Below, in pieces: positions 35,826 to 47,482 of a stretch of 64,000 nt of DNA. Position 1 is the stretch's first letter; each line of letters starts with the position of its first letter. This DNA is from Catonia carolina (taxonomy: Eukaryota; Arthropoda; Insecta; Hemiptera; Achilidae): positions 20,642,671-20,706,670 of the forward strand of contig JAQMRL010000012.1 in assembly GCA_035578175.1 (NCBI GenBank), in the 5' to 3' direction. A model generated the notes under the pieces. That model was not told where the DNA came from. It worked only from the letters and a program-made list of their open reading frames with translations, and searched no databases. The position numbers and the translations under genes were made by a program.

Positions 35826-36855
35826 TCTGGTGTGAAACACTCACACGACTTTCTTTTGCCAATGCATGCAAATAATGAACAATATAACCTATTATTAGTA
35901 ATAAAACATTAGAAATAAACGAAAAACTAACCTCAAAAAACATTACCTAATTTTAATCATGAGTGAAAGACGTAAAATGAAAATCAACCTCAGTTTGGCT
36001 TAAAAATACGGAAAATTACTCTTTTCACGGTAAACTAGGCTCTGTAGAGACAAATGCTCTAAATAAAAGTTGTAGATCTTTTAATTTCCTATAAATTTGA
36101 TTATATACTCTTTTGTCGTAAAATGCATAATAAGGCTGAAATCTTTAAAAAATCGATTTTTTACACGATTTCGTGAGAAAAAAACAGAAAATCGCTATTT
36201 ACCGCTAAACTAAGCGTTATACAAAGAAATGTTTGGAATAAAAGTTGTAGGTTTTTAAATTCTCTACATTTTTTATTATACACATTTTTGTGCTAAAATG
36301 CACATTAAAGCCGGAATCTTAAAAAAAACAATTTTTTTTACGAGAAAACACCCTCCCCAAGAATTTCAGCAGACATGGCGCCTACCCTATCTTGTAAAGC
36401 ATAAAAAAATGTAGTAAATGAGACAATTTTTAAAAAAAAATCGTTGGAGCCGTTTTTGAGAAAATAGCAAAAAAGTGAAAAATGACACTAATTAACTACT
36501 ATTTTTGGTTGACCGATTTTGATGAAAATGTTCGTGTCGGGTCCTCTAGTGGTATCTAACTTAAGTTTCAAGTTCGTACGATGTTCCGTTTTTGAGATAT
36601 TCTGTTCATACACACATACATACACACACGCGCGCGCGCGCGCGTTTTTATAAATTGATTGATCCAGTATTTAAAACATCAGTCATGATATGATGTAGGC
36701 CTAACAGTTTCACACAGACACCCTCACAGACCAATCGCTATAAACATGTTTTTGGGTTCAGGGGTCTGAAAACGTGTAGATCCGGTGAAAACTCGTTTTC
36801 GAAAAATCGACATGAAAACAATACTTTCCTTCCTTTATATTCATATAGGCAAGAA
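35826..36855 (+). mobile_element. HLE copy, forward
   Basis: Starts TCTGGTGTGAAACACTCACA. The microsatellite slot (36606-36645) holds CA/CG repeats followed by about 85 bp of foreign sequence. The 3' end stops after GGCAAG and abuts a reverse copy. Confidence 0.8.
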
Positions 36856-37516
36856 AATACACGTTTTTAGCGATTGATCTATGTGTGTGTGTTTGTTGAA
36901 TAAAATATCTCAAGAACGGAATAGCGTACGAAGTTAAAACTTGAAACTTTAGTTAGGTATCATTACGACACCCAAGACGAACATTTCATTAAAATCGGTT
37001 AACAGGAAATAGTAGTTTATTCGTGGAATTTGTCACTTTTTTGTGATTTCTCAAAAATGGTTCCAACGATTATTTTAAAAATCTCATTTCCTGCATTTTT
37101 TACGATCTTCAAAATAGGGAAAGATGTCTTCTGACATTATTGGGGTGGCTGTGCTTTCGTAGAATTATTTTTTAAGATTGTGGCCATAATATGCATTCTA
37201 GGACAAAAGTGTTTATAATTAATATTGTAGACCATTAAAAAAATATAACTTTTATTTCAAAAATTTGTTTATACAATACCTAGGTTTAACGTCAAAACCA
37301 GTAAAAAAATGGGGCCTTTTAATATTGCAGATGTAGTGTGAATTTTACGACAAATGTGTTTTTAATCAAAGTTATAGGAAATAAAAAAAATCTACAATTT
37401 TATTTCAAACGTTTTCCTCTACAGATCTTAGTTTAGCGTCAGTGATTTTCCGTGTTTTTAATTCGAAGAGGTTAATAATTCTCATTTAGCTTCATTCAGT
37501 CATGTTATTAAATTAA
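36856..37516 (-). mobile_element. HLE copy, reverse, truncated by LINE insertion
   Basis: Reverse unit from ACACGTTTTTAGCGATTGAT; its 5' part resumes after the LINE (TCATGTTATAAATTAAATAG onward) in degraded form. Together with 35826-36855 it forms an inverted pair. Confidence 0.65.
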
Positions 37517-38247
37517 CTTCAATTATGTAAATTAACTTTAAGAAGACCAAGTTAATGGTAATTACAAAATTCCCTCAAGATCTGAACCATGTGAACCTGA
37601 CAGTGGCAGGCACCCCAATAGAGAATGTCGATACATTCTCATATAGCTATTTGGCATATAGATATTTGGGAACATGGATAGAACAATCGGGTGACCAAAC
37701 AAGAGAAATAAGAACGAGGATAGAGATAGCCAGATCAACATTTGTAAGGATGAAGAAGTTATTTGCAAGTCGGGATATCAACATGGAACTTAAGATGAGG
37801 ATGCTGCGTTGTTACGTTTTTTCCACGCTCTTGTATGGGGTTGAAGCATGGACCCTCAAGAAGAACCACATCGACAAACTACAAGCATTCGAGATGTGGT
37901 GTTACCGTAGAATGTGGCGTATTCCCTGGACGGATAAAGTTAGTAATGCCGAAGTGCTGATCCGGATGCAGAAGAAATGCGAAATCATTAACACCATAAA
38001 AAGAAGAAAGCTTCAATATCTGGGTCATATAATGAGAGGACAGAAATACAAGCTCCTTCAACTGATAGTCCAGGGAAAAATTAGTGGAGGGCGGAGCATC
38101 GGAAGACGCCGTGTGTCCTGGCTGAAGAACCTGAGGGATTGGTTTGACTGTGGCAGTGTTCAACTGTTCAGAGCTGCAGTCGACAAGGTCCGGATTGCTG
38201 TGATGATAGCAAACCTCCGATAGGAGATGCACTATAAGAAGAAGAAG
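37517..38247 (+). pseudogene. RTE-like LINE, 5'-truncated, RT C-terminus open
   Basis: Open frame from about 37531 to 38223: YLGTWIEQSGDQTREIRTRI, MRMLRCYVFSTLLYGVEAWT, AFEMWCYRRMWRIPWTDKVS, RRKLQYLGHIMRGQKYKLLQ, ISGGRSIGRRRVSWLKNLRD. This is the typical distal RT/C-terminal segment of RTE-like elements. Tail (AAG)4. Flanks TCATGTTATTAAATTAA and TCATGTTATAAATTAAA are a near-perfect duplication. A fairly recent, dead-on-arrival insertion. Confidence 0.85.
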
Positions 38248-38477
38248 TCATGTTATAAATTAAATAGATTTATGTTTTTAATTTTATAATGTTTACTCAT
38301 GATTTTATAATTTTCACCATACTGAGTGTACAATTTAAAATTAAAAACATTGCCTATTTAATATATAATGTGACTGAATGAAACTAAATGAAAATGAACC
38401 TTTCTTCGACTTAAAAATACGGAAAATCACTGACACTAAGCTAAGATCTGTAGAGGAAAACATTTGGAATAAAAGTT

Positions 38478-38650
38478 GTTGGCCAGTCAGTGGCGTAGTG
38501 GTTACCACAACTGGCTTCTATGCCAGGGTCCCGGGTTTGATTCCCGGTTAGGTGTGGCATTTTTTCATCACTCATCTTCATCTATCATCCTTCTCACCGT
38601 CTACATTAGCAGTATTTGCAGAACAGTCGGACATTAAAAAAAGTATACTC
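38478..38650 (+). repeat. SINE with SINE-1-like head and SINE-2 tail
   Basis: Head GCGTAGTGGTTACCACAACT and GGGTTTGATTCCC, tail CACCGTCTACATTAGCAGTA...GTCGGACATTAAAAAAA. Inserted in an HLE fragment (38335-38477 before, 38651-38735 after). Confidence 0.8.
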
Positions 38651-38801
38651 ATGATAAACATGTTATTTTTTTCATATTTCACTTTGGCATGAGAAAGTCA
38701 TGTGGTGGTTAACACAATTTTTTTTTCTTCAAGCACATTTTCTATTGCAGGTTTATGTTTAATGATTTACCATGTTTTTTTCTTGGTTTTTTTTTAATTA
38801 G

Positions 38802-38960
38802 ACCGAGAAAGGATTCGGCAGCTTATCGCAACGTTACCACACCCAACTATCACAACATCATTGAGTTGGAAGATCAAGCATTGGTATGAATCTTGTATGG
38901 CTCTTGATAACATTGAAGTTGATGAAGATAGACCTTTAAGAAAAATATTTACTGAACTCG
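38802..38960 (+). CDS. M13 peptidase exon B
   Basis: It starts after a T-rich tract ending in TTAG and its first two bases complete the split Tyr codon of exon A. It encodes YRERIRQLIATLPHPTITTS, then a W-x6-YESCM stretch typical of the M13 N-domain, and ends at ...FTELG with donor GTATGT. It leaves one base of a Gly codon for exon C. Confidence 0.88.
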
Positions 38961-38998
38961 GTATGTAATATTATTATTTTTAATCCCTAATTCATGTA

Positions 38999-39625
38999 CG
39001 TTGCAATCTGTTCTATTTTAGAATAATAAGCTACTCCATGAACCAATGAGATGAGGATTATAACTATAACATAAACTGTAACACTCAATCTGTTTGTTGC
39101 AGGGCTAAAATAAATAGTTCTGTTTCTTATCACATGGTCAGCCAATTAAATGACTGAACCATCTAAGAACAGAAGAGGTAGAACTGTGTAAAAGACGCTA
39201 ATCAGAGTTATATTATCTGAAAGTAATGAATTTCATTATACAGCCAGACCCTGTGGTGAATGAAGTGAAGGTGTCATTTGCAAAGTGGAAAATATGTGCT
39301 TTTCAGAGGGCCCGGCATGCTGATAAGAGTACTTTTCCACTCAGTGAGGAAGGCAATTGTAAACCACCTCACTCCTCGTTTTACTTAGTAAAACCTCTAG
39401 AGGATCAAACCAGCTATTTGGCTGTGATAACCTAAACAACAATAACAACTATAAAATGTAAAGTGTAGTCTTGTACAGACTCAGAGGATATGTTTGATTG
39501 AATCCTAACCATTAAAGTGCGCTGGTAACCACTGTTTAGTATTAAAATCCTTATAGAAGTAACTACAATGCCTTAACTAGGATTTGTACTAGGAACCTTT
39601 GTCTCCGAAAATCTAAACATAATAA
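38999..39625 (-). repeat. SINE-3 copy split by SINE-4
   Basis: Inverse SINE-3 body at 38999-39069 and head part at 39447-39625 (GGATTTGTACTAGGAACCTT, GTCTCCGAAAATC). Confidence 0.7.
39070..39446 (+). repeat. SINE-4 copy 3
   Basis: Flanked by AACTATAA (39062-39069, 39447-39454). The element strand is plus; it ends CCTAAACAACAATAAC. The 69-codon frame MNFIIQPDPVVNEVKVSFAK is intact. Confidence 0.85.
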
Positions 39626-39795
39626 TTGGGCATTAAACAGCTAGTATTTTAATTAACAAAAAACAACAGATAAAAATAATTATATAACAGAATAATTTGA
39701 AGATAATATGATATACATTTTTAAACATATTGTGACCCTTATCTCCAAGGTCTGTTTTGGGATCTGGGTAAATAAAATAATTTACACACTAAAGT

Positions 39796-40430
39796 TTAAA
39801 ATTGTAAGTATTTTTTCTTTTTCTTTTGAGACCGAGACCGCAGTGGATCACTTGAGTCGGTTTCTGGGCACTTTTGATTCTTTTCTTTGATTTTACTCCA
39901 GTATTCTTTCATTCTGGCAGATCTTCTTTGCCTTTCTGTTTCCGAAAAGATCACTTTCCTGCTTCCTCTTTTATGCACCTTTCCTTGGAATCTAATATTT
40001 TTATTTTTTAATAGTTTCTGGTGTTCAGTTTTATTTTCTAGATCTTCGAAGGTGATGCCTAATTTTTCCATATCTTTCGTGATACCTCTTAACCACATTA
40101 CTTCTGTCTTTTTCTGGTAGAGTTTTCTGACTATTTGGTTTGTGATTCTATCTTTGGGTGTTCTGATCATATGTCCAAAGAAGGATATTCTCTTTTTCCT
40201 CATCGTATCTAATACCGATTCGGTCTCCTGGTAGACCTGTTCATTTGATAGTAATCTCCATTCTCCATCTACTTGGTGTCTCTTTTTGATGCAGGTTCTA
40301 AGGATCCTTTTTTCAAGTTTTTGGATTTTATCTATTCTGTTTTTCTGGTTTTAATTTGAATAGAGTTTCACACCCATACGTTATCTCTGGTTGTACAACC
40401 GTTTTGTAGTGTTTTATTTTGGTTTTGTTA
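39796..40430 (-). pseudogene. LINE RT C-terminal fragment
   Basis: Minus frame MRKKRISFFGHMIRTPKDRI...VHKRGSRKVIFSETERQRRS; upstream, in another frame, LQNG/TVVQPEITYGCETLFKL. This is the region after the RT domain of a non-LTR element; frameshifted. C-terminal low complexity. Confidence 0.7.
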
Positions 40431-40875
40431 TTACATTTATTACAACTAAGAATTACAATTAAATAATTGACTACAATCTTCAAGTATATTATAATTTAAC
40501 TACTTAATAACAAACTAATTAGGCTATAATTAACTAATACAATAAATAACTTAGGTAATTTACTGAATACTACTTTACAGAAATGACACAGAGTAAATAA
40601 AAGTTATACAATAGCCAGTTATTCTCAGTACTGTTAACCTATTCTAATGTACTAGACTACCTGTATGCACTATCGAATATGCTCTTTCAATCACGACAAA
40701 TATAAACTGATTTCGGACCATAAACAACCCGGTGCTTTTGTAGGTCGGCTAATGGAGAGTTCGAGAAAAGACAGAGATTTTCAATATAATAATAAAATAC
40801 AAAATCCTTCTGATGGGTTCTGGATAAATCTTAACAACTGTAAACAAATTAGGATGAATGAGTAGAAGGTGTTAT
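40431..40875. other. No gene recognised
   Basis: AT-rich intron sequence; the 66-codon frame at 40665 has no recognisable domain. Confidence 0.4.
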
Positions 40876-41053
40876 CTTCTTCTTCAGGTGCCTTCTCCAT
40901 TACGAAGGTTGGCTATCATCATGGTCAGTCGTACCTTGTCCACTGCTGCTCTGAAAAAGTCATGTGACGAGCAGTTAAACGCTTCTCTCAGGTTTCTTAA
41001 CCAGGATATTTGTCTGCGTCCCACCGAGCGTTTACCAACGAGTTTCCCTCAAG
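40876..41053 (-). pseudogene. RTE-like LINE 3' tail
   Basis: Minus strand reads GKRSVGRRQISWLRNLREAF, then FRAAVDKVRLTMMIANLRNG and a stop, then GAAGAAGAAG. Same family end as 38100-38247. GGTGTTAT duplicated on both sides (40868-40875, 41054-41061). Confidence 0.8.
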
Positions 41054-41810
41054 GGTGTTATAAAAAGAACCAATTATCTAAATAGGTACTGGGCCACAAT
41101 ACCGAGTGATAACAAAAGCCAGGCCTACCTTTACTTTAAAAGACCACTTATATTACATATAATATTCCTTAACTATTTCTCAGAAAACTCTATGTATTAC
41201 CCTTATTATTCAGCATTTCCAATCTCTGGGTCCTCCTCAAAAATTCTCGAACCTACATTCCCTTTAGATATCGTCACAATATATTTGAGTAAGTTTTAAC
41301 TGATACTAAATACTTTTTTTTGAGAAGGAATAATACAAATAATATATAAAATTGCAATTGTACAAATAAAGTTGTTTTTGTTTTATAATTATATTTAACT
41401 TATTTATTTAAGGTCGCTTCAACGATAGGTCATTAGCGACTACACAGCTTTTTACAAAACATTGATTAAAGAAACAGAATTATCAAAAATTTCTATAAAA
41501 ATATCAGATACTGGGTAAACACATTAAGAATAATTCTGAAATAATAAAATAAAATGTACAAAAGGACAAAATAATTGACTAGACATTATGCATGAAATAA
41601 CAAAAAATACAAACCAATTAATAGAAACTGAATATAACAAAAAGAATAAATATTCATAAAAAAAACATTTTTTTAAATTTCATTATGTAAAAAATTCTGT
41701 GGAGTTAAAAATACCCAAAATCATACTATGAACATATACTTTCGGAAGAGATTGTTGAACCCTGTTTATACCCTAAATGATTTCAGTGGATGTTAAAATT
41801 TTTTTTGTTT
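41054..41810. other. Intron sequence, small SINE tail
   Basis: AT-rich. 41395-41445 is an inverted SINE-1-type tail (GGTCATTAGCGAC); nothing else recognised. Confidence 0.45.
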
Positions 41811-42205
41811 TGCTGCCTCCATAGTGTAGTGGTAGTGCGTTAGCCTACAATGCAGAGGTTCCAGGTTTGATTCCTGGTTATCCCCACAACAATAGTTAAG
41901 GTTTATTCCCACAACAATAGTTTACTAGCGCTAATTAGTCACATGACCTTTTCTCTCTTACTATTGCTAGTAAAATCAAACATGTTCAAAGTAACTAGCA
42001 CGCTAGTGAATACTAGTGCTTTAAATTAACTAGCTGCTAGTTATTCGTTCCCACGACGGTAGTTCACTAGCAGCTAGTACTAGCGTAATGGGAATAGGCG
42101 TGTTGGGTCTGAAAATTTTCACAAGTTTAAACTCACTGTTTTATAACTCACCGTATTCACTTATAACCTAGCTGTTGGTACGATTTTAAATAAAGTAAAA
42201 AAAGT
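41811..42205 (+). repeat. SINE-1 copy split by a CTAG-rich insertion
   Basis: Head GCCTCCATAGTGTAGTGGTA...GGTTTGATTCCTGG at 41811-41886 and tail GGGTCTGAAAATTTTCACAA... at 42105-42205 match 29473-29644 when the middle is removed. Confidence 0.75.
41887..42104. mobile_element. Approximately 215-bp CTAG-rich insertion
   Basis: About eleven CTAG tetramers in 215 bp. Internal near-repeats TTCCCACAACAATAGTTTAC and TTCCCACGACGGTAGTTCAC; the outer ends ATTCCCA and TGGGAAT are inverted. A small MITE of unknown class is the likeliest reading. Confidence 0.55.
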
Positions 42206-43264
42206 TTTTTCTAGCAGAAACTGTTTTAGTTTTATTTTAAAACTGAACTGTGTAATGAAAGATTTTTCAAATGATTTGGTAGGTTGTTATAAATTTTGAC
42301 AGGTGCATTGTACAGTGTTTTTTCATATCCGTTAATTCTATGTTGGAAAATTCTAAAACAATTTTTCTGCTTAGTTGGGTACAAATTGTTATCTTTATTT
42401 CCCAAGAATAAATTTTCATTTTTGTTGAAAAATAATGCACTCTCCTAAAAATATAAATGCAAAATTTACATTGTTGATTGTGTTTATTATAAAACGGTAT
42501 ACATGCTTTAATAATACCAAGGCTTTTTAAAAGCAAAAAATAAGTTATTAAATATCTTTATACATATTAATTACATCACTGAATACAGTTTTCATGTATT
42601 CTAATTTTACACGGCATTTTGGAACATGATATGATTCAGGCTACTGAATGACAATGTCAGTTGCCTTGTAACTAATCTCGATATCCATCCAGCCATTTGT
42701 GCACTACTGTTGTGTTCATACATTTTACATAAATAGAACTTAACGTCTTGTTCAGATGTAGGATATTTTATTTCTTATATCAAATTACTATTTGTTCTTT
42801 CCCGTTAAACTTCTTAGTTATCTATTTATGAATGTATTGTGTTTATTTTTTATTATAATAAAACTATTGATTACTTCTGTAGTACAATTGGTAGCATGCT
42901 AGAATGCAAAGTGGACAATACTGGGTCTGAAATTATTATTTTTTTATTTTATTGGCTGTTCGACAGCACTAGTCCATTTACTGTAACCCAAAACACCAAT
43001 TCCTATTGAACATTATTAATATTTTGTTTTCACGTGTATGTAAAAAAAACTTTTTATTTACCTTATTATACTGCTTTTCGTATTTCCTCCTTACAAGTAC
43101 TTTTGCAGTGCCCACCGCTTCTTCAGGTAATCTTAATAGAAGTTTCTAGAAATATTTTATAAAGATTGCATCTTCCTTTGTCAATGGTTTGACTCAAAAA
43201 TTCCACTCAAATAAGTACATAGAACCGTCTTGCCTGAAGAAGGGATAGGGTAGTGGGGCATATC
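42206..43264. other. No gene recognised
   Basis: AT-rich intron. A short tRNA-like stretch (GTACAATTGGTAGCATGCTA at 42881) is probably a SINE fragment. Confidence 0.4.
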
Positions 43265-43457
43265 CTAAGACATCCAGGTATTGCTCTATCAATAATGGAG
43301 GGTAATATTGAGGGAGTGAATTGTAGGGGGAGGCAAAGGTTAGAATCTATCAAGGAAATTACAAAAAATGTAAGATATTGTAGTTATGTAGATATGAAAT
43401 GAGTTGCTCAAGATAGAACAACTTGGAGAACTGGATCAAACTAGTCGTCAGACTGAT
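43265..43457 (+). pseudogene. LINE C-terminal tail
   Basis: Frame from 43271: HPGIALSIMEGNIEGVNCRG, RQRLESIKEITKNV, one stop, VAQDRTTWRTGSN. The GRGRQR...DR..WR pattern is the usual end of RTE/CR1-like polyproteins. Ends about 40 bp before exon C. Confidence 0.7.
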
Positions 43458-43493
43458 GAAAAAAAATTAAAATTATCTATGTTTTTATTTCAG

Positions 43494-43642
43494 GAGGTTG
43501 GTTTGTGTTACGGGAATTTTCAGTTCATTCATGGGATCACAAACGAACTATGCAGCAATTGCATTCTCGGTATGGAGTTGACGTGTTTCTCAAAATAAGA
43601 GTTGTACCTGATGACAGAGATAGTCAAGTTGACATAATACAG
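43494..43642 (+). CDS. M13 peptidase exon C
   Basis: Acceptor TTTTTATTTCAG, donor GTAAGT. The split Gly codon joins to GGWFVLREFSVHSWDHKRT and on to ...KIRVVPDDRDSQVDIIQ. The GGW followed by W-D-x-K pattern fits M13. It ends in phase 0. A decayed LINE tail ends about 40 bp upstream. Confidence 0.88.
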
Positions 43643-43864
43643 GTAAGTTTCTTTATTTTTCTTTTAGGCAGTCTACCCTCCTCCATCCTACTGACATAAC
43701 CAAAACATCAAAGTTTTGTCTGTCCAATTCTTCTCATCAGGCTGCCCATCCATAATTGTTCCAAAATTACATAATTTCTCAGTCCCAATCTTCTTCCAAA
43801 TCATGTAAAGTATGTAAATTATTTTATTGATAATATTTTTAAAAATATGTTTTATTTACCCTAT

Positions 43865-44830
43865 ATAAAATAAACAGGCGTTAGACAGAGTGATGGACTG
43901 TCACCGGTTCTTTTTAATTGTGTGCTGGAGAATGTTATTCAGGAATGAGAAATGGAACTTGCCAATAAAGGACTGTTATATCAAGTACAAGGATCAAAGA
44001 AACGGTATAAAGATGACCTAGGAATCATTTCTAGGAACACGGAAACAGCAATAGAACATATCAGTGTGTTTAAAGAACAAGCAGAAATAGCAGGATTAGA
44101 GATTTCTTTTGAGAAAACTAAATACATAGCGAATATCAGAACAGCCCCACTTAAACAGCACTTAAAGACGCAATACTCAAAAATTGGGAAAGTTGATAGC
44201 TTCAAGTACCTCGGGGAGATAATACAACCAAAGACCAGTGAAAAGAAAGCGAACAACAATCGACGAGGAAAGATGGCCAGTGCACTCCGAGGAACTCACC
44301 ATTTGTGTAAGAAGAAAGCACTCTCAAGACAACAGTACAGGATTGAGTACCTTAGAATGACCGAGTAAGGATGGTTTAAGAGAAGCAGAGAAATTTGAGA
44401 GAAAGATCCTCCGCAAAATAAAATGGATCTGAAGATAATAGACAGACAGTATAATTTACGAGGTTGAGAAGAACTATACAAGGAAAATGAACGATCAGAA
44501 AAAAATGGTTAAAATTCTATGGACACCTCTACAGAATGGATGACAAATGGCTGGTAAAATAAATTTTTAAGACACTAAATAATAGACCTAAGGTGTCGAA
44601 TAAACGGTTCAAATAAGTCAGAAAGGATATTGAGAAAACTAGAATAATTCAAGAAAACATAATGAATCAAAAATAAGGGCTTCCATGAAGAGCACTTTAA
44701 GGACTAAACGAATATTGGGTGGACGGAAGAAAGGAAAAAATCATAAAGGAAACGAATACTAAGAATGTGGGATGCAAAAATAGCTTCCAAAAATGTCTAA
44801 CTTCACCTCTAATCGTCTAAAATTGGCTTT
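43865..44830 (+). pseudogene. Non-LTR RT fragment
   Basis: GVRQSDGLSPVLFNCVLENV (RT box) precedes an open 138-codon frame at 43952-44368 with DDLGIISRNTETAIEHISVF, ISFEKTKYIANIRTAP, SFKYLGEIIQPKTSEKKANN. Downstream KFERKILRKI and RKDIEKT pieces follow in broken frames. Holds the empty site GAGAAATTTGAGAG of the HLE at 59870. Confidence 0.8.
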
Positions 44831-45369
44831 ACATGGAAAAAAGATGGTAATTTATTTCAGATTAAGAAGGATTTTAAATTGTGGAGGTTTGAATTAAAGT
44901 GGGCCCAGCTGTAGTTTCTTCCCCGTTGGAATTTCACTAATTGTTTACAGACAAGTTTCTTCTGTAGTTTTTAAAATTCCGATCTTTATTGTACAAGTTG
45001 CTTCATGATCTCTGTTGAAATTAACTTAAGAATTGTCTGTATTTAGTACATTTATTCTCTGTTATCAACAACATTCTGTGTTCTTATTTGTAAAAACGGA
45101 AATATTTTGTTTGTGTGAACTTTTTAAACAATTCTGTTTGTTTTGAAACAAAGCTAAGTTGGTTTACAATGTTTAAATGAAACATCTGTCGTTGGACTTG
45201 TTAGTTATTTCATAATTTGGTCTGTTCAATACTGTACATATGTTTATGTGTGCAATTGCGAAAAGTTTCATATTTGTGTTCATAAAATTATTTTATCTGA
45301 GCTGTAAAAGAGAAAGTATTGTGTTTCTGAAAAAAATTAATATTTTAATTTTAACCCTTTGCGGTGAAA

Positions 45370-46300
45370 TTAGTTTAATGTTGCAGACGCATTTACTTAT
45401 TTTTTCCTCGTATAGGGCCAATTTTAGACCACATGAGGTAACTGTAGGCTTTTCTTCTTTCTCCTGTCCATCCGTTGTCCTGTTAACTCTTCATGGAAGC
45501 CCTTAAAGTCCATAATTAGTTGTCTGAATTTGGTTCAATTTATACCAGTTTTCTTAATTATTTGTTCTGACCTCTTTAAACCATTTATCTGACACCTGAG
45601 GTCTATAGTTTCTTGTTGTTGTTTAGGTCATCAGCCAAAAGGCTGGTTTGAACCTCTAGAGGTTTTACTAAGTAAAACGAGGAGTGAGGTGGTTTACCAT
45701 TGCCTTCCTCACTGAGTGGAAAAGTACGCTTATCAGCATGCCCCGGGCCCTCTGAAAAGCACATATTTTCCACTCTGCAAATGACACCTTCACTTTATTC
45801 ACCACAGGGTCTGGCTGTATAATGAAATTCATTACTTTCAGATAAGATAACTCTGATTAGTGGCTTTTACACCTCTACCTCTTCTGTTCTTAAATGATTC
45901 AGTCATTTAATTGGCTGACCATGTGATAAGAAACAGAACTATTTATTTTAGCCCTGCAACTAACAGATCGAGTGAAAATAATTTGACACTCCACCTGTCT
46001 GTTATGGGCAGTATAGTTTCTTACAAATTTGTTTTGTCTGGTTGTCCATCCATTCTATACAAGTGTTCTTAAAATTTTAGTCTTCTTTTTCTAATTATTT
46101 CCATTAATCATTCATTTTCCTTGTACAGTTCTTTTTCGACCTTGTAATCTACATTTTCCATATACTATTTATGGACCTTCTTGCAGAGGATCTTTCTCTC
46201 AAATTTCTGTACTTTTTTATATCAGCCTTCCTGGTCATTCTAAGGCACTCACTTGCATACAAACACGTTTTTTCATAATATTACAATGTCTAATCTCGGA
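45370..46300 (-). pseudogene. Non-LTR RT tail with SINE-4 inside
   Basis: Inverse of the 44380-44830 type sequence at 45370-45614 and 46012-46300 (inverted AGAGAAAGATCCTC at about 46185). Confidence 0.7.
45615..46011 (-). repeat. SINE-4 copy 4
   Basis: Flanked by TATAGTTTCTT (45604-45614, 46012-46022). A 2-bp difference breaks the shared ORF in this copy. Confidence 0.88.
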
Positions 46301-46445
46301 ATGTCTGCTTTTATACAAGTGGTGAAACTGAAGGTGATGGTGACCATGATAGAGGTGATAATGATGCCGATTATGAGATAACAATTATTTAGTAGAAGTA
46401 GAAAAAAAGATTAAATGAGTTAAATTATTGACGAAATCGTAAAGG

Positions 46446-46778
46446 TTAGTCCAGTGCTTTAAAACGTTTCAGTCTGTGAGTATTTTTTCTGTTGTCGAGG
46501 ATGTTGATTGGGAAAGGATTTTGATGGTTTTTTAACTTTTTTAAATATTTCTCACTACATTGTTTGATTTCTTCTTTTATAAAGGGCAGGTTTAGATCCT
46601 TTTGGAATACTTCATTTGTCATACACCATGGGGCTGCAGTAACCAGCACTGCTTTATTTCTGTATATTGATGAACTAGCTATACCCTGTAAGCCGTAGTC
46701 CCTCACTGGTTTGAATATTTCTTTGTATAAAAGAACGTTATTTCTAAGAAAAAGTTGGGACTTACTGCATAAGAGCAA
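46446..46778 (-). pseudogene. Jockey-type RT C-terminus
   Basis: 110 codons: NVLLYKEIFKPVRDYGLQGI, LVTAAPWCMTNEVFQKDLNL, FIKEEIKQCSEKYLKKLKNH, HRLKRFKALD. Same region as the fragment at 4757 but a different element. Confidence 0.75.
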
Positions 46779-47124
46779 AAGTTGACGTAACTTTAGCCTG
46801 ATTTGTTTTCGTTTCGTCCATATATGACTTCTTCACATAAGTGCTTGATCTAAAATGTAAACCCAGATATGTAACTTTGTTTTATGGGATTACTGTACCA
46901 TTCAAAGTGTCCACTGGGCGTTTTGGTTTCTTTAATATAAACATTACGTGTGTGACGTATCCTCGTTAATCTTCACTTCATATCTTACACCGTTGGTGAA
47001 TGTTGCCAATATGGGTTTATAACTTCTCAGAGGCACATGTTGGAGAAGTGTACTCTGCTAAAATTGCTGTGTCATTAAATTAACTAAAATGTGCTTTTTG
47101 ACTCATTGTTTATGTTTGTTACAG

Positions 47125-47187
47125 ATATCACCTGCTCCTTTGGGACTTCCTGATCGCAGTTATTACAATCAAAGTTTCGTTTCACAG
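47125..47187 (+). CDS. M13 peptidase exon D (LGLPDRSYY)
   Basis: A 63-bp exon with acceptor TGTTACAG and donor GTAAGT, both phase 0. It encodes ISPAPLGLPDRSYYNQSF, the well conserved M13 segment (family form GLGLPxRxYY). It is recognised from phase continuity plus this motif. Confidence 0.88.
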
Positions 47188-47482
47188 GTAAGTTTAGTAA
47201 ATTTTATTGTTATAATTAGATTATAATGTCTTTACTAAATTTTAAGTTTTGTTATACTTGAGGGCGTTAACATTTTTTTTATTCATAATTATGGCCTTGA
47301 GATGCGATTTAGAGAAAAATTTACATAATAAAAGTTACTAAAAATTTGATAGATTTTGTTAATATAATTTTTCTACCCAATACTTAGTTTAACAAACAAA
47401 AAAAATGCTTAGTTTAGCTGATATTAGTAATTTTTGTTTGAAGAGCACTTTAAAATTTATTTGTTCTGAATTTTTATTTACT

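Noticed and set aside
37562..38232. Minus-strand ORFs of 68 and 117 codons
   Set aside because: They lie antisense to the well supported RTE-like reverse transcriptase frame.
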